Assembly: GCA_009774255.1 (NCBI GenBank)
Contig: VSNK01000008.1
Location: 38,989 to 55,863 of the forward strand
Source of the DNA: Faecalicatena sp.
GTDB taxonomy: Bacteria > Bacillota > Clostridia > Lachnospirales > Lachnospiraceae
Reading direction: 5' to 3'
Length of the DNA stretch: 16,875 nucleotides
The notes beneath the pieces were generated by a model. It was given only the letters and a program-made list of their open reading frames with translations. It was not told the DNA's origin and searched no databases. Shown here one piece after another: positions 1-7,074 of this stretch. Numbering within the stretch: the first letter of the stretch is position 1; every line of letters starts with the position of its first letter. The position numbers and the translations under genes are program-made.

Positions 1-1069
1 GTCCAAATACGGTCGCAGCGGCACAGCCAAATCCCATACCCTTAAGGATATTGCACGCAACCACCATCGCGACGCTGCTCCCAGCAAACCCGGTCAGTGC
101 AAAAGCAACTCCTGCCGCGATCATACCGATCAGCGCCGTCCAGCGTTTCCCGATCTTTTTCATCATGAACGGGGTCACACACATCATCGCCATCTGTGCC
201 ATGGACAGGGAATTGGAGATTATGGAATAGGACTCCTCATTTTTCATGACATAGGTCGCGAAATACAGGTTGCTTCCAAAGAAGCAGGACATCATAAAAT
301 ACTGCGCGAATAAAAAGACAACCATGATCAGCCAGTATTTATTCATCACAAGACTTTTCAGACATTCGATGACTGACGGCCCGTCCGTTTTCGAATCTGA
401 CTCTGCTGGTTTCTCATCAACCACGCGCTCTTTACAGAAGAAGAAGGTTACCATCTCAAGACACACGAACACGATCATCAGGCAGATATATGCCATCGTC
501 CAGCCCTTCTGGGAATACTGCTCCCCGCCGCCGAAGAACGCGCACATCTTCAAGACTACCGTATTGACCGTCATCGTACCGAAGGTCGCCAGCATCATAC
601 GGAAATTGCCCAGCAGCCCACGTTCATACTGATTTGTGGTCATCAGCCCCTGCAGCGTCGAATATGGAAGACTTACCGCCGTATAAAAAACGGTGGAAAC
701 CAGATTATAGGTCAAAAACATATAAGTAAGCTGGAAGGTCCCCGTCAGCCCTGCCGGTACGGAGAACATCAATACCGTACTGATCGCCAGCGGTATGCAC
801 ATTCTCATAATCCATGGGCGGGCCTTTCCCCATTTACTGTGGGTTTTATCAACGATCCGCCCCATGATCAGATCTGAAATTCCGTCAAATATCTTCGAAA
901 CAGCAAGCACGGAGGCCGCAAGCTTTGAATCTACACCGAGCACGCTTACATAATACACAAGCAAAAACGCATTGATCGAAGAAACTACGAGATTGTTGTT
1001 ATAATCTCCAAGGCCGTAGGCAAGTCTCTCCTTGACAGACAATCTCGCGTTCGGATCTACTGTATTCAT
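1..1069 (-). CDS. GPH-family sugar:cation symporter, C-terminus cut by window edge
   Basis: Membrane transporter of the glycoside-pentoside-hexuronide (MelB/XynP/YicJ-like) branch of the major facilitator superfamily, expected to import an oligosaccharide with Na+ or H+. About 356 codons are visible and the 3' end lies beyond base 1; family members are usually 450-500 residues. The N-terminus reads LAYGLGDYNNNLV, the typical GPH opening, followed by the cytoplasmic-loop signature GRIVDKTHSKWGKARPWI (about residues 70-87). Many hydrophobic segments follow. The ATG at 1069 has no close ribosome binding site. An in-frame TTG at 1087 has AAAGGGG (1097-1103) nine bases upstream and may be the true start, adding six residues. 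The gene starts 35-53 bases after the GH5 stop and is probably co-transcribed with it. The specific substrate cannot be read from the sequence. Confidence 0.9.
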   Translation of the reverse strand, partial: MNTVDPNARLSVKERLAYGLGDYNNNLVVSSINAFLLVYYVSVLGVDSKLAASVLAVSKIFDGISDLIMGRIVDKTHSKWGKARPWIMRMCIPLAISTVLMFSVPAGLTGTFQLTYMFLTYNLVSTVFYTAVSLPYSTLQGLMTTNQYERGLLGNFRMMLATFGTMTVNTVVLKMCAFFGGGEQYSQKGWTMAYICLMIVFVCLEMVTFFFCKERVVDEKPAESDSKTDGPSVIECLKSLVMNKYWLIMVVFLFAQYFMMSCFFGSNLYFATYVMKNEESYSIISNSLSMAQMAMMCVTPFMMKKIGKRWTALIGMIAAGVAFALTGFAGSSVAMVVACNILKGMGFGCAAATVFG

Positions 1070-1122
1070 TTGTTTTGAAGTTTCCAACCTTATATACCCC
1101 TTTCTCTCAAATTCTCTTATTG

Positions 1123-2259
1123 TTATTCATTTCCCACCGGAAACCAGCCCAGCTCCACGCTCTTGCCCAGATCCCAGCAGTCCCATCCCATCCACCGGGG
1201 TTCCGCAACCGTATCCAGAAGCAGCTTGTAGTTCCAGTAAATATATCCGCTGCCCTCCTGCCATGCGGCCAGCTGCGCGTTTGCAAGCTGGGCATAAAAA
1301 TGCTTTATGCTTTCCGGAGTCAGCGCGCCTTCCTGGTGAGAGGAATTCATGATATAGGCATTGAACAAGCTCCATTCGCCCACTATCACGGGAACATATT
1401 GCTGTACCTCTGCAATATCCGCGGCGAAATTCTCCTGGATATATTCGATATAGCCGTTCAAGGTCTGCTTACAGCCCAGAGATTCAGCCGTCATCAGATA
1501 CTGATGCGTATCCAGGACAACATTCCCCTGGTATTCCGGCCGAGTGAGAAAATCCTTCCATGCCTTCAGCTCAAACCCATCATGAAATACAACATAGGCT
1601 TCCTCGTGGATAAACGGATGGATGCAATTATAAGCCTTTTCATAAAACCCTTTCAGAAATTCCAGCGTATTCGGGCCGCTGCCTGCCGCCAACTCCGGGT
1701 CTGCCGCACGGTAACGGTTCGGCACATCCATCAGGTTCCACATATTTTCCGTAATCGGCTCATTGATCGGCGTAATGCCAAACAGATTTTTCCGCTGTCC
1801 ATACCTCTTCGCCAGCTTCTCCAGGACATCCAGGACAAATAAAACCTCTTCCGACGTCTGGCTCCATTTGCACACACCGCAGATTCCGCCATTGTCAAAA
1901 CCGTTCTGGCTTAAGGGGGCAGTATGGAGGTCGATGAGAACCTGCAGCCCGTATTTCTCCGCCCAGTCAAAAGCTTTATCCAGCTCTTTGACGCATCCGA
2001 TGAACGGCGGCCTGTCTCCAAAAATGAAATAGGGGACAGGGATGCGCACCATATTCATCCCTACTCGTTTGATCACAGCAAAATCACGTTCTGAAATATA
2101 CTCGCTGCGGTGAACCTTGATCCTGGCCTCATAGACCTCAGGAGGAAGCTGCGTGGGAAGGTAATACTCATCTTCTGCAGTCGTTCCCTCAAAGAGAGCC
2201 GGACTCATCCACTTTTCCAGAACAAGCCAATTTCCCAGATTTACACCTTTTACATACAT
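1123..2259 (-). CDS. GH5 family glycoside hydrolase, exo-beta-1,3-glucanase-like
   Basis: Retaining glycosidase of 378 residues with the GH5 (beta/alpha)8 fold. The N-terminus KGVNLGNWLVLEKWMSPALF closely follows the signature of exo-beta-1,3-glucanase-like GH5 enzymes (yeast EXG1 type and bacterial relatives). Catalytic residues can be placed: acid/base E167 in INEP and nucleophile E295 in VGEWS. The strand-4 side has LIDLHTAP (108-115), and a late tryptophan lies in YIYWNYK (339-345). There is no signal peptide, so the enzyme is probably cytoplasmic and acts on imported oligosaccharides. Start at ATG 2259 is supported by AAAGGA eight bases upstream. It lies between the AraC gene and the GPH symporter on the same strand. 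Family assignment is firm; preference for beta-1,3-glucosides is inference, since other GH5 specificities share the fold. Confidence 0.9.
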   Translation of the reverse strand: MYVKGVNLGNWLVLEKWMSPALFEGTTAEDEYYLPTQLPPEVYEARIKVHRSEYISERDFAVIKRVGMNMVRIPVPYFIFGDRPPFIGCVKELDKAFDWAEKYGLQVLIDLHTAPLSQNGFDNGGICGVCKWSQTSEEVLFVLDVLEKLAKRYGQRKNLFGITPINEPITENMWNLMDVPNRYRAADPELAAGSGPNTLEFLKGFYEKAYNCIHPFIHEEAYVVFHDGFELKAWKDFLTRPEYQGNVVLDTHQYLMTAESLGCKQTLNGYIEYIQENFAADIAEVQQYVPVIVGEWSLFNAYIMNSSHQEGALTPESIKHFYAQLANAQLAAWQEGSGYIYWNYKLLLDTVAEPRWMGWDCWDLGKSVELGWFPVGNE

Positions 2260-2308
2260 AAGATCATTCCTTTCCTTTTTTATTTTCAGTGAAATGCTGA
2301 TTCATTGA

Positions 2309-2365
2309 TGGAACAAGTATAACAAAACACAGTGTCGGATCATATCAAAAAATCAAACACTGTGT
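2309..2365 (-). promoter_or_regulatory. Promoter of the GH5-GPH operon with twin ACAC-W-GTGT palindromes
   Basis: On the minus strand a -10-like TATACT lies at 2316-2321, with no good -35 hexamer at 17 bases, which suggests an activator-dependent promoter. Two 9-bp palindromes, ACACAGTGT (2327-2335) and ACACTGTGT (2357-2365), are each followed by TCG on the plus strand and lie 30 bp centre to centre, about three helical turns. They sit near -22 and -52 relative to the expected transcription start. They are also complementary to each other, so a 9-bp hairpin with a 21-base loop is possible. The binding protein is unknown; one of the neighbouring AraC proteins is the obvious candidate. Confidence 0.5.
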
Positions 2366-2441
2366 CGTAACATTGACCTGTTTTTTAATTTCTACGAATC
2401 TTACAATTTTGTTTACTGTTTTTTGTGCAAAACAGAGAAAA

Positions 2442-3623
2442 TTAATTTCTGTATAGCTTCTGATACTGCCCTGGAGTCATGCCCGCATACTTCTTAAATA
2501 CCTGCCCGAAATGGCTTTGCGTAGAAAATCCAAGGGAGTACGCGATTTCTTCGAAAGAATCCTCTGTATACAGCAGCTTCTTTTTGGCTGTTTCAACCTT
2601 AATATATGCGATATAATCCGTCAGCTTCATTCCCTCTTCCCGGATAAACAGGCGTGAAAGGTAGCCCGGACTGACATCCAGGCGCTCTGCCAGTTTTTTG
2701 GATGTAATTCTGGAATGAAGTTCCTGGTAGACTAGATTTTTGCAGCGCCTGACCAGAGTATTCTTCGTATTGGTCTGCGTGAGTTTCCTGACCGCATTGC
2801 AGTAATCCATTTCTGCCTTCCGCATCAATACCTGAACCTTCCCGACCTCCTTCAGCTCTTCTGTCCGCCTTATAAATGCGTCCGACATGGAGTAGGCCAC
2901 CTCAGGCATCAGCCCGCCCTCGATGGCAGAGCGGCAGGCCAGGGCGATTACAGCGATTGCGAGATTTTTTTCATTTCTCAGCGGATCGTGGGACAGAACC
3001 CCCAGCTTTCCGATATAGGTCTCCCGAAAGCTCTCCTTGAGCGCTTCCAGATCCCCGGCGCGTATGGCCTCCTGCTCCCGCATTTCCTGACTGTAGGGAT
3101 TGTGGATCGTGCCGGTCGCCCGCAGTTCCTGAAAGACCATGTGCATCTTTTCTTCCATCTCCATTTCAAAGGATTCGTTACAGAAGCTGTTCAGAAACAG
3201 CTCGCTCCTTCCCATAGTCTTTCCGGTAAACATTTCATAAAGCATGATCATCATTTCACCGAATACATTTATGGACACGGTATGGATGCAGTATGGCCTG
3301 TTCTGATCCATATGATGCCTGCGGACCAGATACTTTGCGGATTCAATCTCATTGCGGTCCAGTCCGCAGGGGCCGAGTATATACGTATTTCCTTCCTTTT
3401 TTATGATTCCATACAGAATCACCCGCTCTTCCACATAGAGGACCGGCTCATCCTTTCCCTGTTCCAGCAGAAATTCTAAAAATCCGGGATCGCAGTCATA
3501 CAGACTCTGCTGCTCTCCATTGTCTATATAAACTGCCACCCGCTCTTTCCGTTCATTATAGACATAGATCGGAGCATGAATCAGATATACGATATGGGTG
3601 TATAGATATTCTGCTTTCATCAT
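2442..3623 (-). CDS. AraC family transcriptional regulator with N-terminal sensor region
   Basis: Cytoplasmic regulator of 393 residues. The last 100 residues form an AraC DNA-binding domain with two helix-turn-helix motifs: LAERLDVSPGYLSRLFIREEG, and the conserved second motif FEEIAYSLGFSTQSHFGQVFKK ending in GMTPGQYQKLY. The middle part (HNPYSQEMRE ... RAGDLEAL ... RNEKNLAI ... SMSDAFI) is shared with the paralogue at 5280-6059. About 150 residues before it form an unassigned, probably ligand-sensing region. I place the start at ATG 3623 (tandem ATG-ATG). It has AGGGAGGA at 3633-3640, whereas the longer TTG start at 3674 would overlap GH30 and lacks a site. It follows GH30 by 37 bases, suggesting co-transcription, and likely controls GH30 and/or GH5. 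Confidence 0.88.
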   Translation of the reverse strand: MMKAEYLYTHIVYLIHAPIYVYNERKERVAVYIDNGEQQSLYDCDPGFLEFLLEQGKDEPVLYVEERVILYGIIKKEGNTYILGPCGLDRNEIESAKYLVRRHHMDQNRPYCIHTVSINVFGEMMIMLYEMFTGKTMGRSELFLNSFCNESFEMEMEEKMHMVFQELRATGTIHNPYSQEMREQEAIRAGDLEALKESFRETYIGKLGVLSHDPLRNEKNLAIAVIALACRSAIEGGLMPEVAYSMSDAFIRRTEELKEVGKVQVLMRKAEMDYCNAVRKLTQTNTKNTLVRRCKNLVYQELHSRITSKKLAERLDVSPGYLSRLFIREEGMKLTDYIAYIKVETAKKKLLYTEDSFEEIAYSLGFSTQSHFGQVFKKYAGMTPGQYQKLYRN

Positions 3624-3660
3624 AACGGATATTCCTCCCTCATCCTTTCCTGTCAGAAGC

Positions 3661-5049
3661 TCATATACCTTCAATCACACATGTCGCCAGTGTTTTACCA
3701 AGCAGGACGATCTCGGCGGCCTTCCCCCTTATCCGGAAGTTAACCGGAAGCGGCTGCTCTCCTTTATTTAACACAAGCACAACAACCTTTCCCTCCGGAG
3801 TCTGATATGCCGCCGCATCAATCTGCTCCGTATATTTTGTGGACGCGATCCTGACCGAACCTGGAACTATATTGCGTGAAAACTGTTCAAACTGTATCTG
3901 TGTTTTCTGTGGAAGGAGCGTCTTTGTATTTGTGTCAAATAAAAACGGGGCATGGCAGTAGTTCTCTACATGATTTGGGCCTCCCTTTTCATCAAGCAGG
4001 AGATTCCAGTCATAGAACGCGCACATTCCATGGTTCAGATCGCCGATGATCTCATGGCACAGACGATTCGTCACATTTTCAATATTTTTTTCATCAAACA
4101 GCCGATATTCCAGGCAGCTCTCCGACATGATCATCTTGATCTCCGGATAATGCCGGCGTACCAGATCCATCGCTTCAAAATGGTCTCCGCTGTACCAGTG
4201 GAATGCCGCCCCTGTCACCATATGCGCCGTACTTTCGTCTACAACATCCCTCACACGCTCATAGATCCGCTCTTTGTTATGATCCCAGATAAATATTTCG
4301 ATATCCCCGTATCCCCGCTCCGTCATAGCCGGATACAGAAAGTCCCGGAGAAACACCTTTTCCTCCTCCGCGGTAAACAGGCAGGAATCCCAGGATTGTA
4401 CGGCATTCGGTTCATTTTGTACGGACACCCTCTGAACCTGGTATCCCCTGCCCCGAAATTCCTGGATATACCGGCATATATAATCCGCCCACATCTTCCG
4501 ATACTCCGGCTTCAGTCTGCCTCCCTGTCTCCGGTCCCCGTTGGTTTTCATAAATGACGGCGGCGACCACGGCGTCAGCATCAGCTTCAGCTCATCCCCG
4601 GCAACCTTACGGATGTCCTCCAGCATCGGAATGATATACTTTTCCGTCCGTTCAAAAGAAAAAGTTTTCAGCTCCGTATCCTCCGGGTCAGACATTGCTT
4701 CGTACATCCCGAGAGAAAAATCACAGCTATCCATATGAATCCGGACCAGCCGGTAATTCATTTTATTCGGAGAGAAATACGTCTCTACCAGCTTCTTTTT
4801 CTGTTCTTCATTCATCAGCGAGTACACATAGCCCGCTGCTTCTGTGACCGCGCCTCCAAAACCCTCAAAGGTCTCGTATTTCAATTCCGGGTAAAGATTG
4901 ACAACCTGGCATTCCACTCCTGCCGTGTCTTCATGCAGTTGAACGGTCTGGCTGAATTTATTGTTGTAGCCCGACCCCATCATATCCGTTTCATATCTCA
5001 GTATCATAATTCGAGTCTCCTTCTCTTTTTCCAGCGTCTGTTCCAACAT
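3661..5049 (-). CDS. GH30 family glycoside hydrolase
   Basis: Retaining glycosidase of 462 residues combining a (beta/alpha)8 barrel with a C-terminal beta-sandwich. The N-terminal part carries the GH30 signature FEGFGGAVTEAAGY (61-74), then RLVRIHMDSCDFSLG (100-114) and LTPWSPPSFMKTNG (158-171). Acid/base E213 sits in QNEP and nucleophile E310 in IMSES. The C-terminal region (about 390-462) is the sandwich domain (VVVLVLNKGEQPLPVNF). No signal peptide is seen, so it is probably intracellular. GH30 includes beta-glucosidases, glucosylceramidases, beta-1,6-glucanases and xylanases; beside an exo-1,3-glucanase-like GH5, beta-1,6-glucoside cleavage is attractive but inferred. ATG 5049 has AGGAG ten bases upstream. 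An internal ATG at 5007, with AAGGAG nine bases upstream, is an equally credible start and would remove a charged 14-residue extension. Confidence 0.9.
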   Translation of the reverse strand: MLEQTLEKEKETRIMILRYETDMMGSGYNNKFSQTVQLHEDTAGVECQVVNLYPELKYETFEGFGGAVTEAAGYVYSLMNEEQKKKLVETYFSPNKMNYRLVRIHMDSCDFSLGMYEAMSDPEDTELKTFSFERTEKYIIPMLEDIRKVAGDELKLMLTPWSPPSFMKTNGDRRQGGRLKPEYRKMWADYICRYIQEFRGRGYQVQRVSVQNEPNAVQSWDSCLFTAEEEKVFLRDFLYPAMTERGYGDIEIFIWDHNKERIYERVRDVVDESTAHMVTGAAFHWYSGDHFEAMDLVRRHYPEIKMIMSESCLEYRLFDEKNIENVTNRLCHEIIGDLNHGMCAFYDWNLLLDEKGGPNHVENYCHAPFLFDTNTKTLLPQKTQIQFEQFSRNIVPGSVRIASTKYTEQIDAAAYQTPEGKVVVLVLNKGEQPLPVNFRIRGKAAEIVLLGKTLATCVIEGI

Positions 5050-5124
5050 TTCCCCACAACTCCTAAGCTCTTACAGATCAGTATGCGGCTCTGACTGGAA
5101 CAGATTTTTTCCTGTTACAGCATC

Positions 5125-5146
5125 ATTATACTTTACAGAAATTCTG
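5125..5146 (-). promoter_or_regulatory. Putative GH30 promoter with an internal dyad
   Basis: A minus-strand TATAAT (complement of 5125-5130) lies about 75 bases upstream of the GH30 start. The hexamer 17 bases upstream is a poor -35 (TATAAA). The spacer contains the perfect dyad CAGAA-A-TTCTG (5136-5146). A poor -35 with a dyad in the spacer suggests a regulated promoter; no binding protein can be named. Confidence 0.4.
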
Positions 5147-5163
5147 ATTTATATCATACTTTT

Positions 5164-5216
5164 TTGTGCTTTATCATTTCTTTTAGTATAATCTCATGCT
5201 ATACTTGCTTTATAAT
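5164..5216 (+). promoter_or_regulatory. Promoter region of the divergent AraC gene
   Basis: TTGTGC (5164-5169) and TATAAT (5187-5192) are spaced by 17 bases and form the best sigma-A-type promoter here. An extended -10 TG-C-TATACT (5197-5205) and a second TATAAT (5211-5216) lie just downstream. More than one start is possible, and which is used cannot be told from sequence. Confidence 0.5.
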
Positions 5217-5231
5217 GTAGACAAAATATGC

Positions 5232-5245
5232 CAACCGTACGGTTG
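5232..5245. promoter_or_regulatory. Perfect 14-bp palindrome CAACCGTACGGTTG, candidate operator
   Basis: A perfect inverted repeat with no spacer lies about 35 bases before the AraC start and downstream of the likely -10 boxes, where a bound repressor would block elongation. The CCGTACGG core resembles operators of many TetR-family repressors. No TetR gene is in the window, so the factor would have to be elsewhere, or this is an atypical AraC site. Confidence 0.5.
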
Positions 5246-5279
5246 AAAAAGTGTCAGATAAAGAAAGGGCCGCATGATC

Positions 5280-6059
5280 ATGGAAAAATCATCCTTACAT
5301 CCATCCATTTCCAAAAGTACTCTGAAAAAATTTACGGACCTCCTTTTTACAAATCAGGAGCTGGGGATTGAACATAATCCTTATGATCAGGAGCTTCGCG
5401 AGATGACAAGCATCGAACAGGGGGATCTGGAAACGCTGTACAAAAGCCTGCATGAAAATTATCCCGGAAAAGTCGGCCGTCTTGCGAAGGACGACCTGCG
5501 CAATGCGAAAAATCTTGCCATCGTAAATACGGCCCTTGCCTGCCGTGCAGCCATCCGCGGGGGTGTGATGCCCGAGATTTCTTTTTCACTCAGTGATACC
5601 TTGATTCAAAGTATCGAAGAGTGCGCCGATATAGACACCGTGAATCATCTGATGACAGCATTAAAATACCAGTATGCCCGCATGGTCTCCGAAATTAAAA
5701 ATTCCCGGAACGGAAAAACCGTCCGGGATGAAAATTATCATGTAAAGCGATGTAAAGACTATATCTTTACCCATCTCCACGGCAAACTCTCGCTCGCCCG
5801 GATTGCAGACACGCTGTCCTTAAATGCCGCCTACCTCTCCAATCTGTTCCGCCAGTGTGAGGGGATCTCCATTACCGAATTTATCCGAAAGGAAAAGATC
5901 AACCTGGCGCAGAACCTTCTCATGTATTCCGATTACTCTTACAGCGAGATCGCCGCTTACCTAGGCTTCGCTTCCCAAAGCCACCTTGGTACACAGTTCA
6001 AAAAAACAGTCGGCATGACTTTGCGCCAATATCGGGAAATGTACGGGCTGAAAGAATAA
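5280..6059 (+). CDS. AraC family regulator, short paralogue without the N-terminal sensor region
   Basis: DNA-binding protein of 259 residues, clearly paralogous to the C-terminal two thirds of the regulator at 2442-3623: IEHNPYDQELRE, QGDLETLYKSL, RNAKNLAIVNTALACRAAI and FSLSDTLI align with its middle region. The C-terminus is an AraC domain (LARIADTLSLNAAYLSNLFRQ; YSEIAAYLGFASQSHLGTQFKK; GMTLRQYREMY). The roughly 150-residue front region of the larger protein is absent. I prefer ATG 5280 over ATG 5274 because AAAGGG (5264-5269) is too close to 5274. It is transcribed divergently from GH30, an arrangement typical of a regulator of that operon. How it would sense an inducer is unclear. It may work constitutively, with another ligand site in the shared middle region, or jointly with its paralogue. 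Confidence 0.85.
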   Translation: MEKSSLHPSISKSTLKKFTDLLFTNQELGIEHNPYDQELREMTSIEQGDLETLYKSLHENYPGKVGRLAKDDLRNAKNLAIVNTALACRAAIRGGVMPEISFSLSDTLIQSIEECADIDTVNHLMTALKYQYARMVSEIKNSRNGKTVRDENYHVKRCKDYIFTHLHGKLSLARIADTLSLNAAYLSNLFRQCEGISITEFIRKEKINLAQNLLMYSDYSYSEIAAYLGFASQSHLGTQFKKTVGMTLRQYREMYGLKE

Positions 6060-6060
6060 A

Positions 6061-6089
6061 CGAAAAAAGGCTGCTTTTCGGTGTTTTTT
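6061..6089 (+). terminator. Probable rho-independent terminator of the short AraC gene
   Basis: CGAAAA (6061-6066) pairs with TTTTCG (6075-6080) around an 8-base loop, followed by GTG and six T residues. It starts directly after the stop codon. The stem is AT-rich, so efficiency may be modest. Confidence 0.55.
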
Positions 6090-6165
6090 GCCTCCCAAAG
6101 TCATGCTTTGCAATTTGTGATTAAAATCAAAATTTGGCGGGGAGATGCATATAACAGAAGAGGGG

Positions 6166-6207
6166 AAAAACAGTAGAATCCCCGGAGGGTGTCTCCGGGG
6201 ATTCTGC
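6166..6207 (-). terminator. Strong rho-independent terminator of the first XRE gene
   Basis: A perfect 13-bp stem (6175-6187 with 6193-6205) with a 5-base loop extends by two more pairs to 6173/6207. On the minus strand it is followed by TGTTTTT. It lies 14 bases after the TAG at 6221 and is the clearest terminator in the window. Confidence 0.9.
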
Positions 6208-6220
6208 CGTACAATACCGA

Positions 6221-6481
6221 CTAATTATCGTCCTTGTCTTTTCCTTCAATAAGGTAATCATAGGAAACATTGAAGACCTGGGAAAGTGCCTGAAGCTCCA
6301 GGTCAGTGACATATCGCTGATTGGTTTCAATCCTTGTGATCACATTCTTATCCATGTCATAGCCTGCAAGCTGGAGCAGATAGGACAGATACCTTTGGGA
6401 ATAATTGCGCTGCTTCCGAAGTTCGATTAATTGACGGCTGATAAGGTTTTTTCCACCGGTTTTAGTTCTTGGTTTTGACAT
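6221..6481 (-). CDS. Small XRE-family helix-turn-helix regulator, copy 1
   Basis: An 86-residue DNA-binding protein that is essentially one lambda-repressor-like HTH domain: LIELRKQRNYSQRYLSYLLQ, then the recognition region MDKNVITRIETNQRYVTDLELQALSQVF and a VSYDYLIEG end typical of XRE proteins. No sensor or oligomerisation domain is added. Start ATG 6481 has GGAGG seven bases upstream. It shares 73 of the first 80 residues with the copy at 6621-6884. Notably Tyr31 replaces the Asp found in copy 2, within the HTH region. It ends in its own strong terminator. Target genes are unknown; such small regulators often repress their own promoter or sit near mobile elements, but no mobility gene is visible here. 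Confidence 0.85.
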   Translation of the reverse strand: MSKPRTKTGGKNLISRQLIELRKQRNYSQRYLSYLLQLAGYDMDKNVITRIETNQRYVTDLELQALSQVFNVSYDYLIEGKDKDDN

Positions 6482-6960
6482 AAGATTTCCTCCTGATATT
6501 GTCTCATTTTATGCACTTCCTTTAGATTTTACCTGTTTGGAGATAAACATGCGGTTATAAAGGTTGGCTGCTTAAGTTAATGACATTGGCCATGAGCCGT
6601 GACAGAGTTGGACTCCGGATTTATGTGTTTTCGGCCTTATTATTCCCCTCTATGAGGTAATCATAGGAAACCTGGAAGACTTGGGAAAGTGCCTGAAGCT
6701 CCAGGTCAGTGACATACCGTTTATTTGTCTCAATCCTTGTGATTACATTCTTGTCCATGTCATAGCCCGCAAGCTGGAGCAGGTAGGAGAGATCCCTTTG
6801 GGAATAATTCTTCTGCTTCCGAAGTTCAATTAATTGATTGCTGATAAGATTTTTCTCACCGGTTTTAGTTCTTGGTTTTGGCATAAGATTTCCTCCTGAA
6901 TATTGTCTCACTTTATGCACCTTTTATAGATTTTATCTTCTGGGAATAAATAATCGGTTG
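6229..6960 (-). repeat. Tandem duplication of an XRE gene with its upstream region
   Basis: Two units of about 330 bp, roughly 6229-6556 and 6632-6960, match across the coding region, the ribosome binding site (both read GGAGG-AAATCTT-ATG) and about 75 bases upstream. Similarity stops around the CGGTT at 6552-6556 and 6955-6959. The 70-75 bases between units are unrelated. The duplicated upstream DNA means both copies may have started with the same control signals. Confidence 0.85.
6621..6884 (-). CDS. Small XRE-family helix-turn-helix regulator, copy 2
   Basis: An 87-residue paralogue of the downstream copy, with the same single HTH domain (LIELRKQKNYSQRDLSYLLQ ... VITRIETNKRYVTDLELQAL). 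I choose ATG 6884 because it aligns with the other copy's start and has GGAGG seven bases upstream. An upstream start at 6920 would add 12 residues with no homology to copy 1. No terminator is apparent after its stop, so transcription may continue through the 139-base gap into copy 1. The C-terminal tails diverge (NNKAENT against KDKDDN). An inverted repeat brackets its upstream region, suggesting autoregulation. Confidence 0.84.
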   Translation of the reverse strand: MPKPRTKTGEKNLISNQLIELRKQKNYSQRDLSYLLQLAGYDMDKNVITRIETNKRYVTDLELQALSQVFQVSYDYLIEGNNKAENT

Positions 6961-6973
6961 CAAAAGTGAGACA
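6904..6973. promoter_or_regulatory. Inverted repeat flanking the upstream region of XRE copy 2
   Basis: TGTCTCACTTT (6904-6914) and its exact reverse complement AAAGTGAGACA (6963-6973) lie 59 bp apart and bracket the presumed promoter. Copy 1 keeps a one-base variant of the proximal arm (TGTCTCATTTT) but has lost the distal arm. This is compatible with a pair of repressor sites, possibly for the XRE proteins themselves. Confidence 0.4.
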
Positions 6974-7074
6974 TATGAAAAAATTTCTAGCTGTGCGGTG
7001 GGATGATCCAAGGAGCAGGCAGATGTACTCAGACTGGTGAAGTGTCTGGAGACGCATACAGTGATGAGGCGGGT

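Noticed and set aside
2327..2365. Hairpin as a rho-independent terminator of the AraC gene
   Set aside because: The 9-bp stem has a 21-base AT-rich loop and only a short T run on the minus strand. The promoter position and same-face spacing fit operators better.
3624..3674. 17-residue N-terminal extension of the AraC regulator from TTG 3674
   Set aside because: It would overlap GH30 and lacks a ribosome binding site; the ATG at 3623 has AGGGAGGA at good spacing.
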